Assembly: GCF_031582885.1 (NCBI RefSeq)
Contig: NZ_CP133988.1
Span: 565,501-629,500 of the forward strand
DNA length: 64,000 nucleotides
From: Streptococcus parasanguinis
Lineage (GTDB): Bacteria > Bacillota > Bacilli > Lactobacillales > Streptococcaceae
Direction: 5' to 3'
How positions within the stretch are numbered: position 1 is the stretch's first letter; each line of letters opens with the position of its first letter. The notes beneath the pieces were generated by a model. The model was not told the DNA's origin and ran no database searches. It saw nothing but the letters and a program-made list of their open reading frames with translations. The position numbers and the translations under genes were made by a program. Below are positions 36,301 through 44,928 of the stretch, one piece after another.

Positions 36301-39300
36301 AACCTGTTCGACAAAGTGCTTATCTAGGAGAAAAACCAACCTTACCAAGTAAGGTCAATGTGGTCTATAGTGATGGCAAGGCCCAAGAAGAAGCCGTTGA
36401 ATGGGATGCGGCAGACTATAGCCGTGCTGGCCAAGTCCGTGTGACAGGTCATGTTCAAGGACGCACGGTCGAAGCTCTGGTCGATGTGATCGGCGTGGAA
36501 CAAGTCCTTCCAGTCATCAAACAAATCCCACAGGGAGCAGATCTAGCAACAGTGGATAAGGCTGTGCAATTAGTCTTCACTGATGGGACCACTGCCCACT
36601 ATGAGGTCGATCAATGGACCTTGGAAGCTGGTCAAGAAGATCAATTGTCTACACCGGGAGCACGCTTGAAGGCGACAGGACTCCTAGGCAATGGGGAAAC
36701 GGTCCAAGCGACACTAGTGGTTGCAGGAGGAGATGTAGCCAAGGCTAAGAAACCAACGGTTCAGATAGATGGGGTAGCCCTTCCAAAATTTGGTAGTGGC
36801 AACCATACTATTTTCCGTCCGCTGGCTTATGGTCAAGAACCAGGTCAAGTCACAGCAAGTGCAGAAAATGCTCAAGTGACGGTCCTACAAGCTAATCGCG
36901 AAAATGGTTTGAAAGCCCAAATCTTTGTGACTGCTAAGGATACGGGAGCTGTACAGACCTATGTGGTCCAATTCCAAGAAGAAAGTCCACAGATCGAGCG
37001 CCTAGAATTGCGTCTGCCAGAAGGACAGGAACTCAAGGAAGACCAAACGGTACCACTTGAAGTCATTGCCCATTACCAAGATGGTAGCCAGGCAAGTCTC
37101 AAAGCAGATCAAATCGATGTGAAAACAAGAGCTGGTAGCCAAGGAAAAGCCGTCGCAACCAATAAAGGTTTGGAATTGCGAGAAGCAGGATTGGTTCATT
37201 TAGAAGCCAACTACCAAGGACAAACGGGAGAAGTCAGCTTTACCATCACGCCAAATCTAGAAGAAAAAACGGTTGTGAAGGTGCGTCCTGTACGGATCAG
37301 CACCGATCGAAACGTTTTGCCAGCTCTTCCAGAAACCGTCTTGGTCGAGTATGATAAGGGATTCCCGAAAGAAAAACGCGTGACCTGGGATGCTGTAACC
37401 GCAGATCAAGTCAAGGATTACCATAGCTTTAAAGTCACAGGTCATGTAGAGGGTGTGGAAAAAGAAGCCCAAGCTCAAGTGACGGTTGAAGGCATTATTG
37501 CTGTAGAAGAAGTCAGCACCACCACTCCAGTCGGCGAGAAACCAGCTCTTCCAGAAAGCGTGCGGACCTATCACTCTAATGGTAAGACCTATACAGCTAA
37601 GGTGGCCTGGGATGCGGTCGATCCGCAACTCTTGGCCAAAGAAGGAGAAGTTGTCCTAGCTGGTCGTGTAGAAGGAACGGATCTTCCAACACGTCTTCAT
37701 ATTCGTGTTTCCGCAAACACAGTCAAGGGGGCCAACGTAGCAGAGCAATGGACAGGATCTGTCTTGCCACTCGCTTTTGCAAGTGACTCTAACGATGCAG
37801 ATCCAGTTGCTAAGGTCAATGATAAGGTCATCTCCTTTACCGATGCTCCAGCTAACCGTTGGACCAACTGGGGCCGTGACAATGCGGAAGATTCGGTTGG
37901 TATCTTGTTTGGGGATTCTGGTATCTTGACCAAGCGAGCAGTGGACAACCTCCATGTTGGTTTCCATGAAGACCACGGCGTTGGCGCTCCAAGTGAATAT
38001 GTGATTGAGTACTATACAGGGGAACAAATCCCAACAGTTCCAAGCAATCCAAATCGCGTCAAAGACGAAACAGACCATCCATTTAACAATCCAGCTAACT
38101 GGAAAGAAGTCAGCAACCTAACCGTTGAAGAACCGGTAGCAGCTGGTAAGATGAATCATTTCAGTTTTGATAAAGTCGACACCTATGCCGTTCGGATCCG
38201 CATGAAGACACCAGAAGGCAAACGTGGAAGCTCTATTTCAGAGATTCAGATCTTTGCCAATAAGGTGGCGGCAGAAGAAAAGAGCCAGTTGACCATTCGC
38301 GTCAATGGCGATGTATTGCCAGGTGTCAACCCAAGTGTGACCGATTACTACATCGATGCGCGTGATCGGGCTTATCCACAAGTGGAAGCGACAGCTAGCC
38401 ATCACGGCCTTGCAACGGTTGTGCCAAGCGTCCATGAAGGGGAGCCAATCCGTGTCATCCATAAAGCGGAAGATGGTACCATCTTACAAGAATACCGCCT
38501 CCATCTCACAAGTGATGCAGAAAAACTGAAACAAGCTACTCCAGTAGCAGTAGAAGCAGGCAGCCGTTTTGTGAAAGTCGGTCAAGATCTGGTTCTACCA
38601 TCTACCGTAGGTGTCTACTTCCAAGGGGATACAGGCTATGAACGCAAGGAACTTACGGTGGACTGGCAGGCTGTACCAGCTGATGCACTTTCTCATGAAG
38701 GCAGCTTCACGCTGGAAGGAAAAGTCCTTGGCTATGATCTGACAGCTCAGCTGACCGTCCGGGTGTCCGAAAAGACAGGAGAAAACCTCTCTGTGAACCG
38801 TGACTACAATGCAGAAGATACCAGAGCATTTGCCAGTGAAACCAATGATTTCGATCCAAACCAAATCGACTATATCGATTACATCAACGATGGTGGCTAC
38901 AACGAATACTATCGCTGGACCAACTGGAAGAGAGAACCGGATCAAACCGAAGCCTTTGCTGGTCTCATTTTCAAGAAAAATGGTCAAGTAACAGAGCGTT
39001 TGGTCAATAAAGTAGCGGTCGACTTCTTTGCAGATCAGGAAACAGGTCTGCCAACTAAGACGGTTCTTGAACGCTATATTGGTCCAGACTTTGATGTCCC
39101 AGATGACTATGGCAATCTGAAAAATCTTCCAGATCACCCATTTAACCAAGCCTCTAACTGGGAAGAGATCCCTTATAGCTTGGATTATGACTTTGAAGCT
39201 GGTTATATTTCTAACCTCAGCTTCAATGAAACTAGAACCAAAGCCATCCGTTTAAGAATGGTCCGTGATGAACATCTAAAAGGGATCGGAATCATTGAAT

Positions 39301-40274
39301 TGAGCGCCTATGCCCCAACAGAAGAGGCTCAGGCAACAACTGATGTCACCATCCAAGTGAATGGCAAAGACCTAGAAGGCTTTAACCCAGATGTGACAGA
39401 TTATCATCTAGAGTATGAGGGAGACCGTCCAATCGTTTCGGCACAAGGTAAGAATGGAACAGCCGTTACGGTCGTGGATACTAAAAGTGCCAATGCCCCT
39501 GTGCTTGTCAAGGTTGTCTCAGAAGATGGCAAGCTCGAAAAAGTATATCAACTTTCTCTCTCCGCAAAAGCACCTACAGGCTCAGCCATTCCTGAAGAAG
39601 GGGTTAAGAATCTGGTCCATACCAAGCCAGAGTTGGTGATTGAGCCAGAAGAGATGGACTTTGAACGCCTAGAACGTCCAAATGCGGATCTTCCAAAAGG
39701 TGAGAAACGTGTGATTCAAGAAGGTCAAAAAGGCCGCAAATTGCGCTTGGTGGAAGTTTCTCAAGAAAATGGTGTGGAAAGCCGGAAGGAACTAGATGCC
39801 TTTGTAGAGCTAGATCCAGTGGCAGAAATTACAGAGGTGGGCACAAAAGAAGTACTTCCAGACACTCCACAACCAGAGCCACAGCCACAACCGCAGCCAG
39901 AACCACAACCAGAGCCACAGCCAGAACCAGAGCCACAGCCAGGACCACAGCCGCAACCGCAGCCACAGCCACAGTCACAACCGCTTCCGAACCCAGAAGG
40001 TCCTCATGTCTCAGAAGGACCAGTAGCTACCGCAACTCCTCAAGCATCTCTTGAGGTCAAAGCGGTGCGCCAGGAAGGGACAGATGCAATAGAGAAGGAA
40101 GTCGAGAAAGACACTCAAACACCAGCAGTTTCAGCGGCTCCAGTTTCCGAAGGTACATTACCAAATACAGGAACGGAAGAAAGCGTCGCAAGCCTCGTTG
40201 CTGGAATCTTAGCGGCAGGCCTTGCCAGTGCTGTGCTGGACGATCAGAAAAAAAGAGCCAATAAGGCCAAGTAA
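33396..40274 (+). CDS. bgaA: Surface beta-galactosidase, BgaA type, LPXTG anchored
   Basis: A 2292-residue wall protein. Residues 1-38 form a YSIRK-type signal (VFSIRKLSVGACS; cleavage after VHA). GH2 sugar-binding and Ig domains follow (about 126-400), then the TIM barrel with acid/base Glu539 (SIGNEVGE) and nucleophile Glu620 (YGSETSS); their 81-residue spacing equals that of pneumococcal BgaA as I recall it. Then Big-4-type domains (about 960-1440), two CBM71-like modules (about 1450-1625 and 1798-1970) with cadherin-like linkers, a G5 domain (about 2068-2150), a Pro-Gln repeat, and LPNTGTEES with membrane tail. BgaA trims terminal beta1-4 galactose from host glycans and aids adhesion. Confidence 0.94.
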   Translation: MGKSFFEKRPVFSIRKLSVGACSVVIGLSALGLSRVHAEEKPALESEPTSMETPSVVTENSETEVPEAGAMVSEAPAVITPTRAEGKPAPQGEGQPVSASSERATGTEETAVPDQNRVAEDIVQDRERDFNKDWYFKLNAAPGAEGRQVDVKDWKKLDLPHDWSIFFDFDHNSPAQNEGGQLNGGDAWYRKTFRLDDKDLDKKVRLEFGGVYMDSKVYVNGQFVGHYPNGYNAFSYDITPYLNADGSENTIAVHVVNQQPSSRWYSGSGIYRDVKLSVTDKVHLAQYGTTITTPQLEKQKDGAVDTVVKSRIVNQDDQAHSIYAEYEIVDQNGQVVSEKTRSEAQAVLAGQAINLSQTLHVEKPTLWDVKTDHPALYTLYTRVYRDSQLVDVQKERFGYRYLNWTPEGGFFLNGVATKFHGVSLHHDHGALGAEENYKAEYRRLKQMKDMGVNAIRTTHNPASEQTLKIAAELGLMVQEEAFDTWYGGKKQYDYGRFFEKDATHPEARKGDTWSDYDLRTMVERDKNNPAIVMWSIGNEVGEADGSDKSVATVRRLVKTIKDVDATRYVTMGADKFRFGDGSGGHEKVAAELDAVGFNYSEANYESLRAKHPNWLIYGSETSSATRTRGSYYHPEREWVGSNQEDRHYEQSDYGNDRVGWGRTATASWTFDRDHAGYAGQFIWTGTDYIGEPTPWHNQNDTPVKSSYFGIVDTAGLPKNDFYLYQSQWVSAEKHPMVHLLPHWNWDNPELANRVMDEEGRIPVRTFSNAHSVELIVNGESQGVKTFTKKTTADGRTYQEGANPDELYLEWLVPYVPGKVEAIARNEAGDVIAKDQVETAGKPAGVRLLKEEHAIAADGKDLTYITYEIVDEEGRVVPTANNLVHFHLHGQGQIVGVDNGEQASRERYKAQEDGSWQRRAFNGKGVVIVKSTEQAGAFTLYADSDRLQSDQVSLFTGKKDQAERTVLGVEPVRQSAYLGEKPTLPSKVNVVYSDGKAQEEAVEWDAADYSRAGQVRVTGHVQGRTVEALVDVIGVEQVLPVIKQIPQGADLATVDKAVQLVFTDGTTAHYEVDQWTLEAGQEDQLSTPGARLKATGLLGNGETVQATLVVAGGDVAKAKKPTVQIDGVALPKFGSGNHTIFRPLAYGQEPGQVTASAENAQVTVLQANRENGLKAQIFVTAKDTGAVQTYVVQFQEESPQIERLELRLPEGQELKEDQTVPLEVIAHYQDGSQASLKADQIDVKTRAGSQGKAVATNKGLELREAGLVHLEANYQGQTGEVSFTITPNLEEKTVVKVRPVRISTDRNVLPALPETVLVEYDKGFPKEKRVTWDAVTADQVKDYHSFKVTGHVEGVEKEAQAQVTVEGIIAVEEVSTTTPVGEKPALPESVRTYHSNGKTYTAKVAWDAVDPQLLAKEGEVVLAGRVEGTDLPTRLHIRVSANTVKGANVAEQWTGSVLPLAFASDSNDADPVAKVNDKVISFTDAPANRWTNWGRDNAEDSVGILFGDSGILTKRAVDNLHVGFHEDHGVGAPSEYVIEYYTGEQIPTVPSNPNRVKDETDHPFNNPANWKEVSNLTVEEPVAAGKMNHFSFDKVDTYAVRIRMKTPEGKRGSSISEIQIFANKVAAEEKSQLTIRVNGDVLPGVNPSVTDYYIDARDRAYPQVEATASHHGLATVVPSVHEGEPIRVIHKAEDGTILQEYRLHLTSDAEKLKQATPVAVEAGSRFVKVGQDLVLPSTVGVYFQGDTGYERKELTVDWQAVPADALSHEGSFTLEGKVLGYDLTAQLTVRVSEKTGENLSVNRDYNAEDTRAFASETNDFDPNQIDYIDYINDGGYNEYYRWTNWKREPDQTEAFAGLIFKKNGQVTERLVNKVAVDFFADQETGLPTKTVLERYIGPDFDVPDDYGNLKNLPDHPFNQASNWEEIPYSLDYDFEAGYISNLSFNETRTKAIRLRMVRDEHLKGIGIIELSAYAPTEEAQATTDVTIQVNGKDLEGFNPDVTDYHLEYEGDRPIVSAQGKNGTAVTVVDTKSANAPVLVKVVSEDGKLEKVYQLSLSAKAPTGSAIPEEGVKNLVHTKPELVIEPEEMDFERLERPNADLPKGEKRVIQEGQKGRKLRLVEVSQENGVESRKELDAFVELDPVAEITEVGTKEVLPDTPQPEPQPQPQPEPQPEPQPEPEPQPGPQPQPQPQPQSQPLPNPEGPHVSEGPVATATPQASLEVKAVRQEGTDAIEKEVEKDTQTPAVSAAPVSEGTLPNTGTEESVASLVAGILAAGLASAVLDDQKKRANKAK

Positions 40275-40307
40275 AACAGCTAGAGAAACTAGTAAAAAAT
40301 GGTGAAA

Positions 40308-40364
40308 AGTTCACAGGTAAAAAGAAGGAGGATGGGGAAGCCCCACCCTCTTTACCTGGTGACA
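40308..40364 (+). other. Long hairpin between bgaA and the fucosidase gene
   Basis: AGGTAAA (40315-40321) pairs with TTTACCT (40351-40357), extended by GTTCAC/GGTGAC outside and GGATGGGG/CCCCACCC inside. It lacks a T-run and no promoter follows, so it is likely an mRNA processing or stability element within an operon. Confidence 0.65.
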
Positions 40365-40378
40365 TAAAGGAATAGAAT

Positions 40379-43300
40379 ATGGGAAAAAGATTAGTTGATC
40401 AGAGAAATCGATTTGGCATTCGTAAACTCTCAGTAGGTGTCTGCTCGGTAGTCGTAGCGACTTGTTTTTTAGGAACTACTACCAGTTACGCAGAGGAACA
40501 AGCTGAGAATAATGAACCGCGTGAAGAACGGGTTGAAACAAGCAATGCAGGAGATCAAGGAAAGGAGGAGAAAACTGTGAACGAGCACCAAGAAGCATCA
40601 GAACAACCCTCAGCAGCTACTAGTGAGAAAGAAAATCGCACAGTCAGTCAAGGGACAGAAGCAAGCCAACCAGCCACTTCTCTAAACGAGGAGACTGAGA
40701 TTGCGGATTACGGACCACTTCCAAGCAAGGCTCAGATGCAATACCACCGCGAAGAGCTAGCAGCTTTCATCCACTTTGGGATGAATACTTACTATGATCG
40801 TGAGTGGGGAGATGGGCAAGAAGATCCTTATTATTTCTATCCAGAGCATCTGGATACCGATCAGTGGATCAAAACCCTGAAAGATGCTGGCTTTAAACGG
40901 ACGATCATGGTCGTTAAGCACCACGATGGCTTCCTCTTGTACCCTTCCAAATATACCGACCATACCATTGCTAAAAGCGGTTGGAAGGATGGGAAAGGCG
41001 ATGTCCTAGCCGAGGTTTCTGCTTCTGCCAGCAAGTATGACATGGACATGGGGGTCTACCTCTCACCTTGGGATGCTCACAGTCCGCTCTACCATGTGGA
41101 TACAGAGGACCAATATAATGAATACTATCTCAACCAGCTTAAGGAAATCCTTGAAGATCCAAAATATGGGAACAAGGGCAAGTTCGTAGAAGTCTGGATG
41201 GATGGAGCGCGTGGCGATGGGGCTCAAAAGGTCACCTATACTTTCGACAAGTGGTTTGAAGCCATTCGTAAGGCCCAAGGGGATATTGCTATCTTCTCAG
41301 CTGAGCCGACCAATGTTCGTTGGATTGGAAATGAAAAGGGGATTGCCGGAGATCCGGTTTGGCAAAAGGTCAATCCAGATAAGATCCGCAACAATCCATC
41401 CAACAGCTACCTCAATCACGGGGATCCGGAAGGGAAGCAATACTCAGTGGGAGAAGCCGATGTCTCTATTCGCTCCGGCTGGTTCTACCATGACAATCAA
41501 GAGCCTAAGTCCTTGCGCGAATTGATGGACATTTACTTCAAATCGGTCGGCCGTGGAACTCCACTCTTGCTCAATATTCCACCCAACCAAGACGGAAAAT
41601 TTGCGGATGCCGATGTGGCCCGTTTGAAAGAATTCCGTCAGACCTTGGACCAACTCTACAGTGTGAACTATGCGGCAGGAGCTTTGGTAGAAGCTGACTC
41701 GACACGACGCAATCCGCTCTACAAGGCCAGCCATTTGACAGATGGTGATGAAAAGACCAGTTGGGCACCTGCAGATGATGCCAAGACCGGCTCTTTTGTT
41801 CTCGATCTTGGAAAAGAACAGCATTTTGATGTGGTAGAGCTTAAAGAAACCATCGAGAAAGGCCAACGGATTTCTGGCTTCACCATTGATGTGGCAGTGA
41901 ATGGCCAATGGGTTCCATATGGTGCTGGCTCAACCGTAGGATACCGCCGATTGATCAAAGGGCAACCAGTTGATAGTCGCTATATCCGGGTGTCCATCAC
42001 CGATGCCCAAGCTACTCCAATCTTGAACGGAGTCTCTGTCTATAAGACGCCAGCTAGCATTGAAGAAACCGATGGATATCCGCTTGGTTTGACTTATCAT
42101 TCTGACCGGACAGCAGAGCGGGCCAATGGCCAATGGAATGAAGAGGGAGAAGGCGTTCGAGGCACCTCTATGTGGACCAAAGAAAAGGGAGCTTCGGTGA
42201 CCTATCAGTTTGAAGGCACTAAGGCCTATGTGATCGCAACTGTCGACCCTGGTCATGGGGAAATGGATGTCTATGTCGATGGCCAAAAGCTAGCGACCAT
42301 CAATACCCAAAGCCCAAGCCGCAAACGTAGCCAAAAGGTCTATGAAACACCGGATTTGACAGCAGGATCTCACACCTTGACCTTGGTCAATAGCAAGGGA
42401 GATGCGATCGCAACGGAAGGGATTTATGCTCTCAATAACCAAGAAAAGGGTCTCTTTGAATTTGCTCAGCCAACCCTAGCTGTTAAGAAAGGCGACCCAG
42501 CGCAAGTCGTCGTCAAGAGAAAAGGTGGCTCTAAAGGAAGTGCCAGTCTCAAATTAATCACAGAACCAGGAACAGGGGTTCATGGCAAGGTCTACAAAGA
42601 TACCAACGTCACCCTTGAGTTCGCAGATGGAGAGACGGAAAAAACAGTCCAAGTTCCAACCCTTGATTTTGCAGGAAAAGCGACCGACGTCTATGACTTT
42701 AAGGTCAAATTGCTCCATCCGGATCAAGGAAGTCTGGTCGGCTTTATTCCAGAACTGACAGTCCAAGTGATGAATGAAGACCAGTTGCCAGAAAATCGCA
42801 AAGAAGTGGATGACCAAGATCCGAAACTGCATTACAGTGAGGGTTGGCACCATGAGACGGACAACAAAGACTTTTCAAATGGCACAGAATCTTGGTCGAG
42901 CTTTAACCAAGTGACTGATGAGGAAGGCAAGAAACACATTGACGTGACCATTACCTTTAAGGGAACAGGCGTGGAGGTCCGAGGAGTGGTTGATCCAAGT
43001 CATGGTCTCTACAGCGTCACTTTGGATGGAAAAGAAATGGCCTTCGAAGAAGGTCGGGGCCATGATTATGAGATCGACGGCGACCATTATTTCAGTGGCT
43101 ATGGAGACCAACGCAAGCTCGACCAGAGTTTGGTCAATCTGCAAGGTCTAGCAAAAGGCTACCATCAGCTACGCCTGCATCTGGATCCAGCCCTCAATGA
43201 TCCTCAGTCATCTAGAGCTATCCAAGTAGACCGATTTATCCTATCAGGGAAAGATAGCCAGTTGCTCAGTCAAGAGGAGCTGCAACAGATCATCAGAGAA

Positions 43301-44089
43301 GGAGTAGAAAAGATCAAGACTACTTCTCTCGATCGCTTGAAAGCAGATCTCAAACCAACTGTTCAAGGACAATTGACGGACTTGACTCAGTTGTTGGATC
43401 AAGAGCGCCCAGATTTGGTTGCTGCAGCCAATCAAGTCGAAGCCCTTGAAACCATCTTAGGAGATGTTCACAATTATGAACCGCTGACGCAGACACGCCC
43501 AGATCAAGGTGTTCGGGATTTGATTCTTGAAAAACCAGAACTACTCATCGAAGCGGAGGAGATTCCATTTGAGAGTCAAACACGTGAGAACAAGGACTTG
43601 GCCAAGGGCGAAAGCCGGATCCTTCAAGCAGGGAAGGTCGGACGCCGCTTGAAATTGATCGAGGTTCGACAAGAAGAAGGCAAAGAAATTCGGACAGAAG
43701 TCGATGCCTTTGTCGAAGTGGAGGCCCAGGAGCAGATCACAGAAGTCGGAACGAAGGAAGCGGAAGAAAGTCCGTTGATAGCTGATATGCCGACTCCAAC
43801 CACTCCTGTCACTCCAAGTAAGGTGCAACCAGAAGTTGCAACTCTTTCTCAAGCTGAAGACAAAAAAGAAAATGCAAGACCGGTTCTCTTGCAACCGAAA
43901 ACCCCAGAAGCAGTTTCTGTTTTGATTTCAGACCATCCGGAAAAAGAAGATGTTGAAAGTCCTTCTCTACAATCGGAAGGAAAACTTCCTCAAACCGGTA
44001 CAAAAGAAAGTGGTTTCTTCGCTTGGTTAGGCCTTCTTGGTCTAGGTTTCTTGGGTGGAGGCGCGAAATTCGCTCGTCGCAAAGAGTAG
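40379..44089 (+). CDS. Surface alpha-L-fucosidase, GH29, LPXTG anchored
   Basis: This 1236-residue wall protein has a YSIRK-type signal (FGIRKLSVGVCS; cleavage near residue 38) and a GH29 domain (about 109-430: FIHFGMNTYYDREWG, MVVKHHDGF, nucleophile Asp275 in WMDGARGD). An F5/8-type carbohydrate module follows (about 430-560), then further beta domains including two similar GTSMW/GTESW carbohydrate-binding-like modules and a Calx-beta-like segment, a helical region (about 960-1030), a G5 domain (about 1040-1120) and LPQTGTKES with membrane tail. GH29 enzymes remove fucose from host glycans; the alpha1-3/4 type is likely from the DGARGD context, but not proven. It is co-oriented with bgaA. 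Confidence 0.92.
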   Translation: MGKRLVDQRNRFGIRKLSVGVCSVVVATCFLGTTTSYAEEQAENNEPREERVETSNAGDQGKEEKTVNEHQEASEQPSAATSEKENRTVSQGTEASQPATSLNEETEIADYGPLPSKAQMQYHREELAAFIHFGMNTYYDREWGDGQEDPYYFYPEHLDTDQWIKTLKDAGFKRTIMVVKHHDGFLLYPSKYTDHTIAKSGWKDGKGDVLAEVSASASKYDMDMGVYLSPWDAHSPLYHVDTEDQYNEYYLNQLKEILEDPKYGNKGKFVEVWMDGARGDGAQKVTYTFDKWFEAIRKAQGDIAIFSAEPTNVRWIGNEKGIAGDPVWQKVNPDKIRNNPSNSYLNHGDPEGKQYSVGEADVSIRSGWFYHDNQEPKSLRELMDIYFKSVGRGTPLLLNIPPNQDGKFADADVARLKEFRQTLDQLYSVNYAAGALVEADSTRRNPLYKASHLTDGDEKTSWAPADDAKTGSFVLDLGKEQHFDVVELKETIEKGQRISGFTIDVAVNGQWVPYGAGSTVGYRRLIKGQPVDSRYIRVSITDAQATPILNGVSVYKTPASIEETDGYPLGLTYHSDRTAERANGQWNEEGEGVRGTSMWTKEKGASVTYQFEGTKAYVIATVDPGHGEMDVYVDGQKLATINTQSPSRKRSQKVYETPDLTAGSHTLTLVNSKGDAIATEGIYALNNQEKGLFEFAQPTLAVKKGDPAQVVVKRKGGSKGSASLKLITEPGTGVHGKVYKDTNVTLEFADGETEKTVQVPTLDFAGKATDVYDFKVKLLHPDQGSLVGFIPELTVQVMNEDQLPENRKEVDDQDPKLHYSEGWHHETDNKDFSNGTESWSSFNQVTDEEGKKHIDVTITFKGTGVEVRGVVDPSHGLYSVTLDGKEMAFEEGRGHDYEIDGDHYFSGYGDQRKLDQSLVNLQGLAKGYHQLRLHLDPALNDPQSSRAIQVDRFILSGKDSQLLSQEELQQIIREGVEKIKTTSLDRLKADLKPTVQGQLTDLTQLLDQERPDLVAAANQVEALETILGDVHNYEPLTQTRPDQGVRDLILEKPELLIEAEEIPFESQTRENKDLAKGESRILQAGKVGRRLKLIEVRQEEGKEIRTEVDAFVEVEAQEQITEVGTKEAEESPLIADMPTPTTPVTPSKVQPEVATLSQAEDKKENARPVLLQPKTPEAVSVLISDHPEKEDVESPSLQSEGKLPQTGTKESGFFAWLGLLGLGFLGGGAKFARRKE

Positions 44090-44103
44090 TTCATTCTTCG
44101 CAT

Positions 44104-44284
44104 AAGAGGCTGGGACAAAAGTCCTAGCCTCTCAATTATTTTTGGATTGTCGAGCAAGACGCAGTGGTTGAGTGGGCTCTACTACGCTGATTTCATCAGC
44201 TTTTACAGCCCTACTCAACTGTGCGGAGGTGGGACGACGAAATCGAATTCTAACGAATTACCGATTTCTGTCCCACTCTCTTTT
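44104..44284 (-). repeat. Modular intergenic repeat, copy 4 (inverted)
   Basis: Nearly identical to copies 5 and 6. In plus-strand order it has GAGGCTGGGAC/GTCCTAGCCTC, the core GACGCAGTGGTTGA, a GTTGAGTGGGCT/AGCCCTACTCAAC stem, GCTGAT-TTC-ATCAGC, and GTGGGAC/GTCCCAC enclosing GAAATCG/CGATTTC, followed by T. It lies between the fucosidase gene and the ctsR promoter and probably terminates the former. Confidence 0.9.
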
Positions 44285-44354
44285 ATTTTTCTCCTTTCCT
44301 TAAGAGATTCCTATTTCCATAGAGTCTTTGCTTTATTTACAGCCGTAAAAATTG

Positions 44355-44377
44355 TATAATAGTCAAATAAGGTCAAT
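44355..44377 (+). promoter_or_regulatory. ctsR promoter with CtsR operator
   Basis: TATAAT (44355-44360) abuts AGTCAAATAAGGTCAAT (44361-44377), which matches the CtsR heptad repeat RGTCAAANANRGTCAAA except for the last base. Binding would block transcription, giving autoregulation of the operon. The -35 is weak. Confidence 0.85.
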
Positions 44378-44463
44378 GATGAGAAGGAGTACTCCAAGGC
44401 CATTTTTATGGGCCAAAGAGCAGAGCATCCATCTAGAAAAAAAACAAGCCAGAAAGGAGCATC

Positions 44464-44928
44464 ATGGCAAATAAGAACACATCTGATAGCATTGAAGCTT
44501 ATATCAAGGCCTTGCTGGCTCAAGCTGGCATGGCAGAGCTCAAAAGAAGTGAGTTAGCCGATGTCTTTCAGGTCGTACCCAGTCAGATTAACTATGTCAT
44601 TAAGACCCGCTTTACCGAGAGCCGAGGCTATATTGTAGAGAGCAAGCGCGGTGGTGGGGGCTATATCCGCATTGGAAAGGTCCAGTTTTCAGATCACCAT
44701 CAGATGCTCCAAGACTTGGCAGCCAATATTGGAGAGACCATCAGCCAGCAGGTCTTCAATGATATCCTCCAGATGCTCTATGAAGAAAAATTATTGACAC
44801 AACGTGAGACTCAGCTGTTGCTTGCGACGACCTCCGATGAGGTCCTAGGTCGAGATGCTCTCATTCTACGAGCAAGTATGCTGAAAAAAATCATTCAACA
44901 AGTAGATAGAAAAGGAAATACCGACTAG
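44464..44928 (+). CDS. ctsR: Class III heat-shock repressor CtsR
   Basis: The 154-residue repressor has an N-terminal winged helix (SIEAYIKALLAQAG, VVPSQINYVIKTRFTESRGYIVESKRGGGGYIRI) with the Gly-rich wing that senses temperature, and a C-terminal dimer/McsB-interaction domain. It binds the operator upstream of itself. clpC starts directly after its stop codon. Confidence 0.96.
   Translation: MANKNTSDSIEAYIKALLAQAGMAELKRSELADVFQVVPSQINYVIKTRFTESRGYIVESKRGGGGYIRIGKVQFSDHHQMLQDLAANIGETISQQVFNDILQMLYEEKLLTQRETQLLLATTSDEVLGRDALILRASMLKKIIQQVDRKGNTD

Noticed and set aside
38595..39149. 184-codon minus-strand frame in bgaA
   Set aside because: Antisense shadow of repeats in a very long gene; no start signals.
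39868..39990. Simple-sequence repeat as a contingency tract
   Set aside because: The Pro-Gln/Glu codons form a wall-spanning linker; units are three- and six-base multiples that keep the frame, so on/off switching is not expected.
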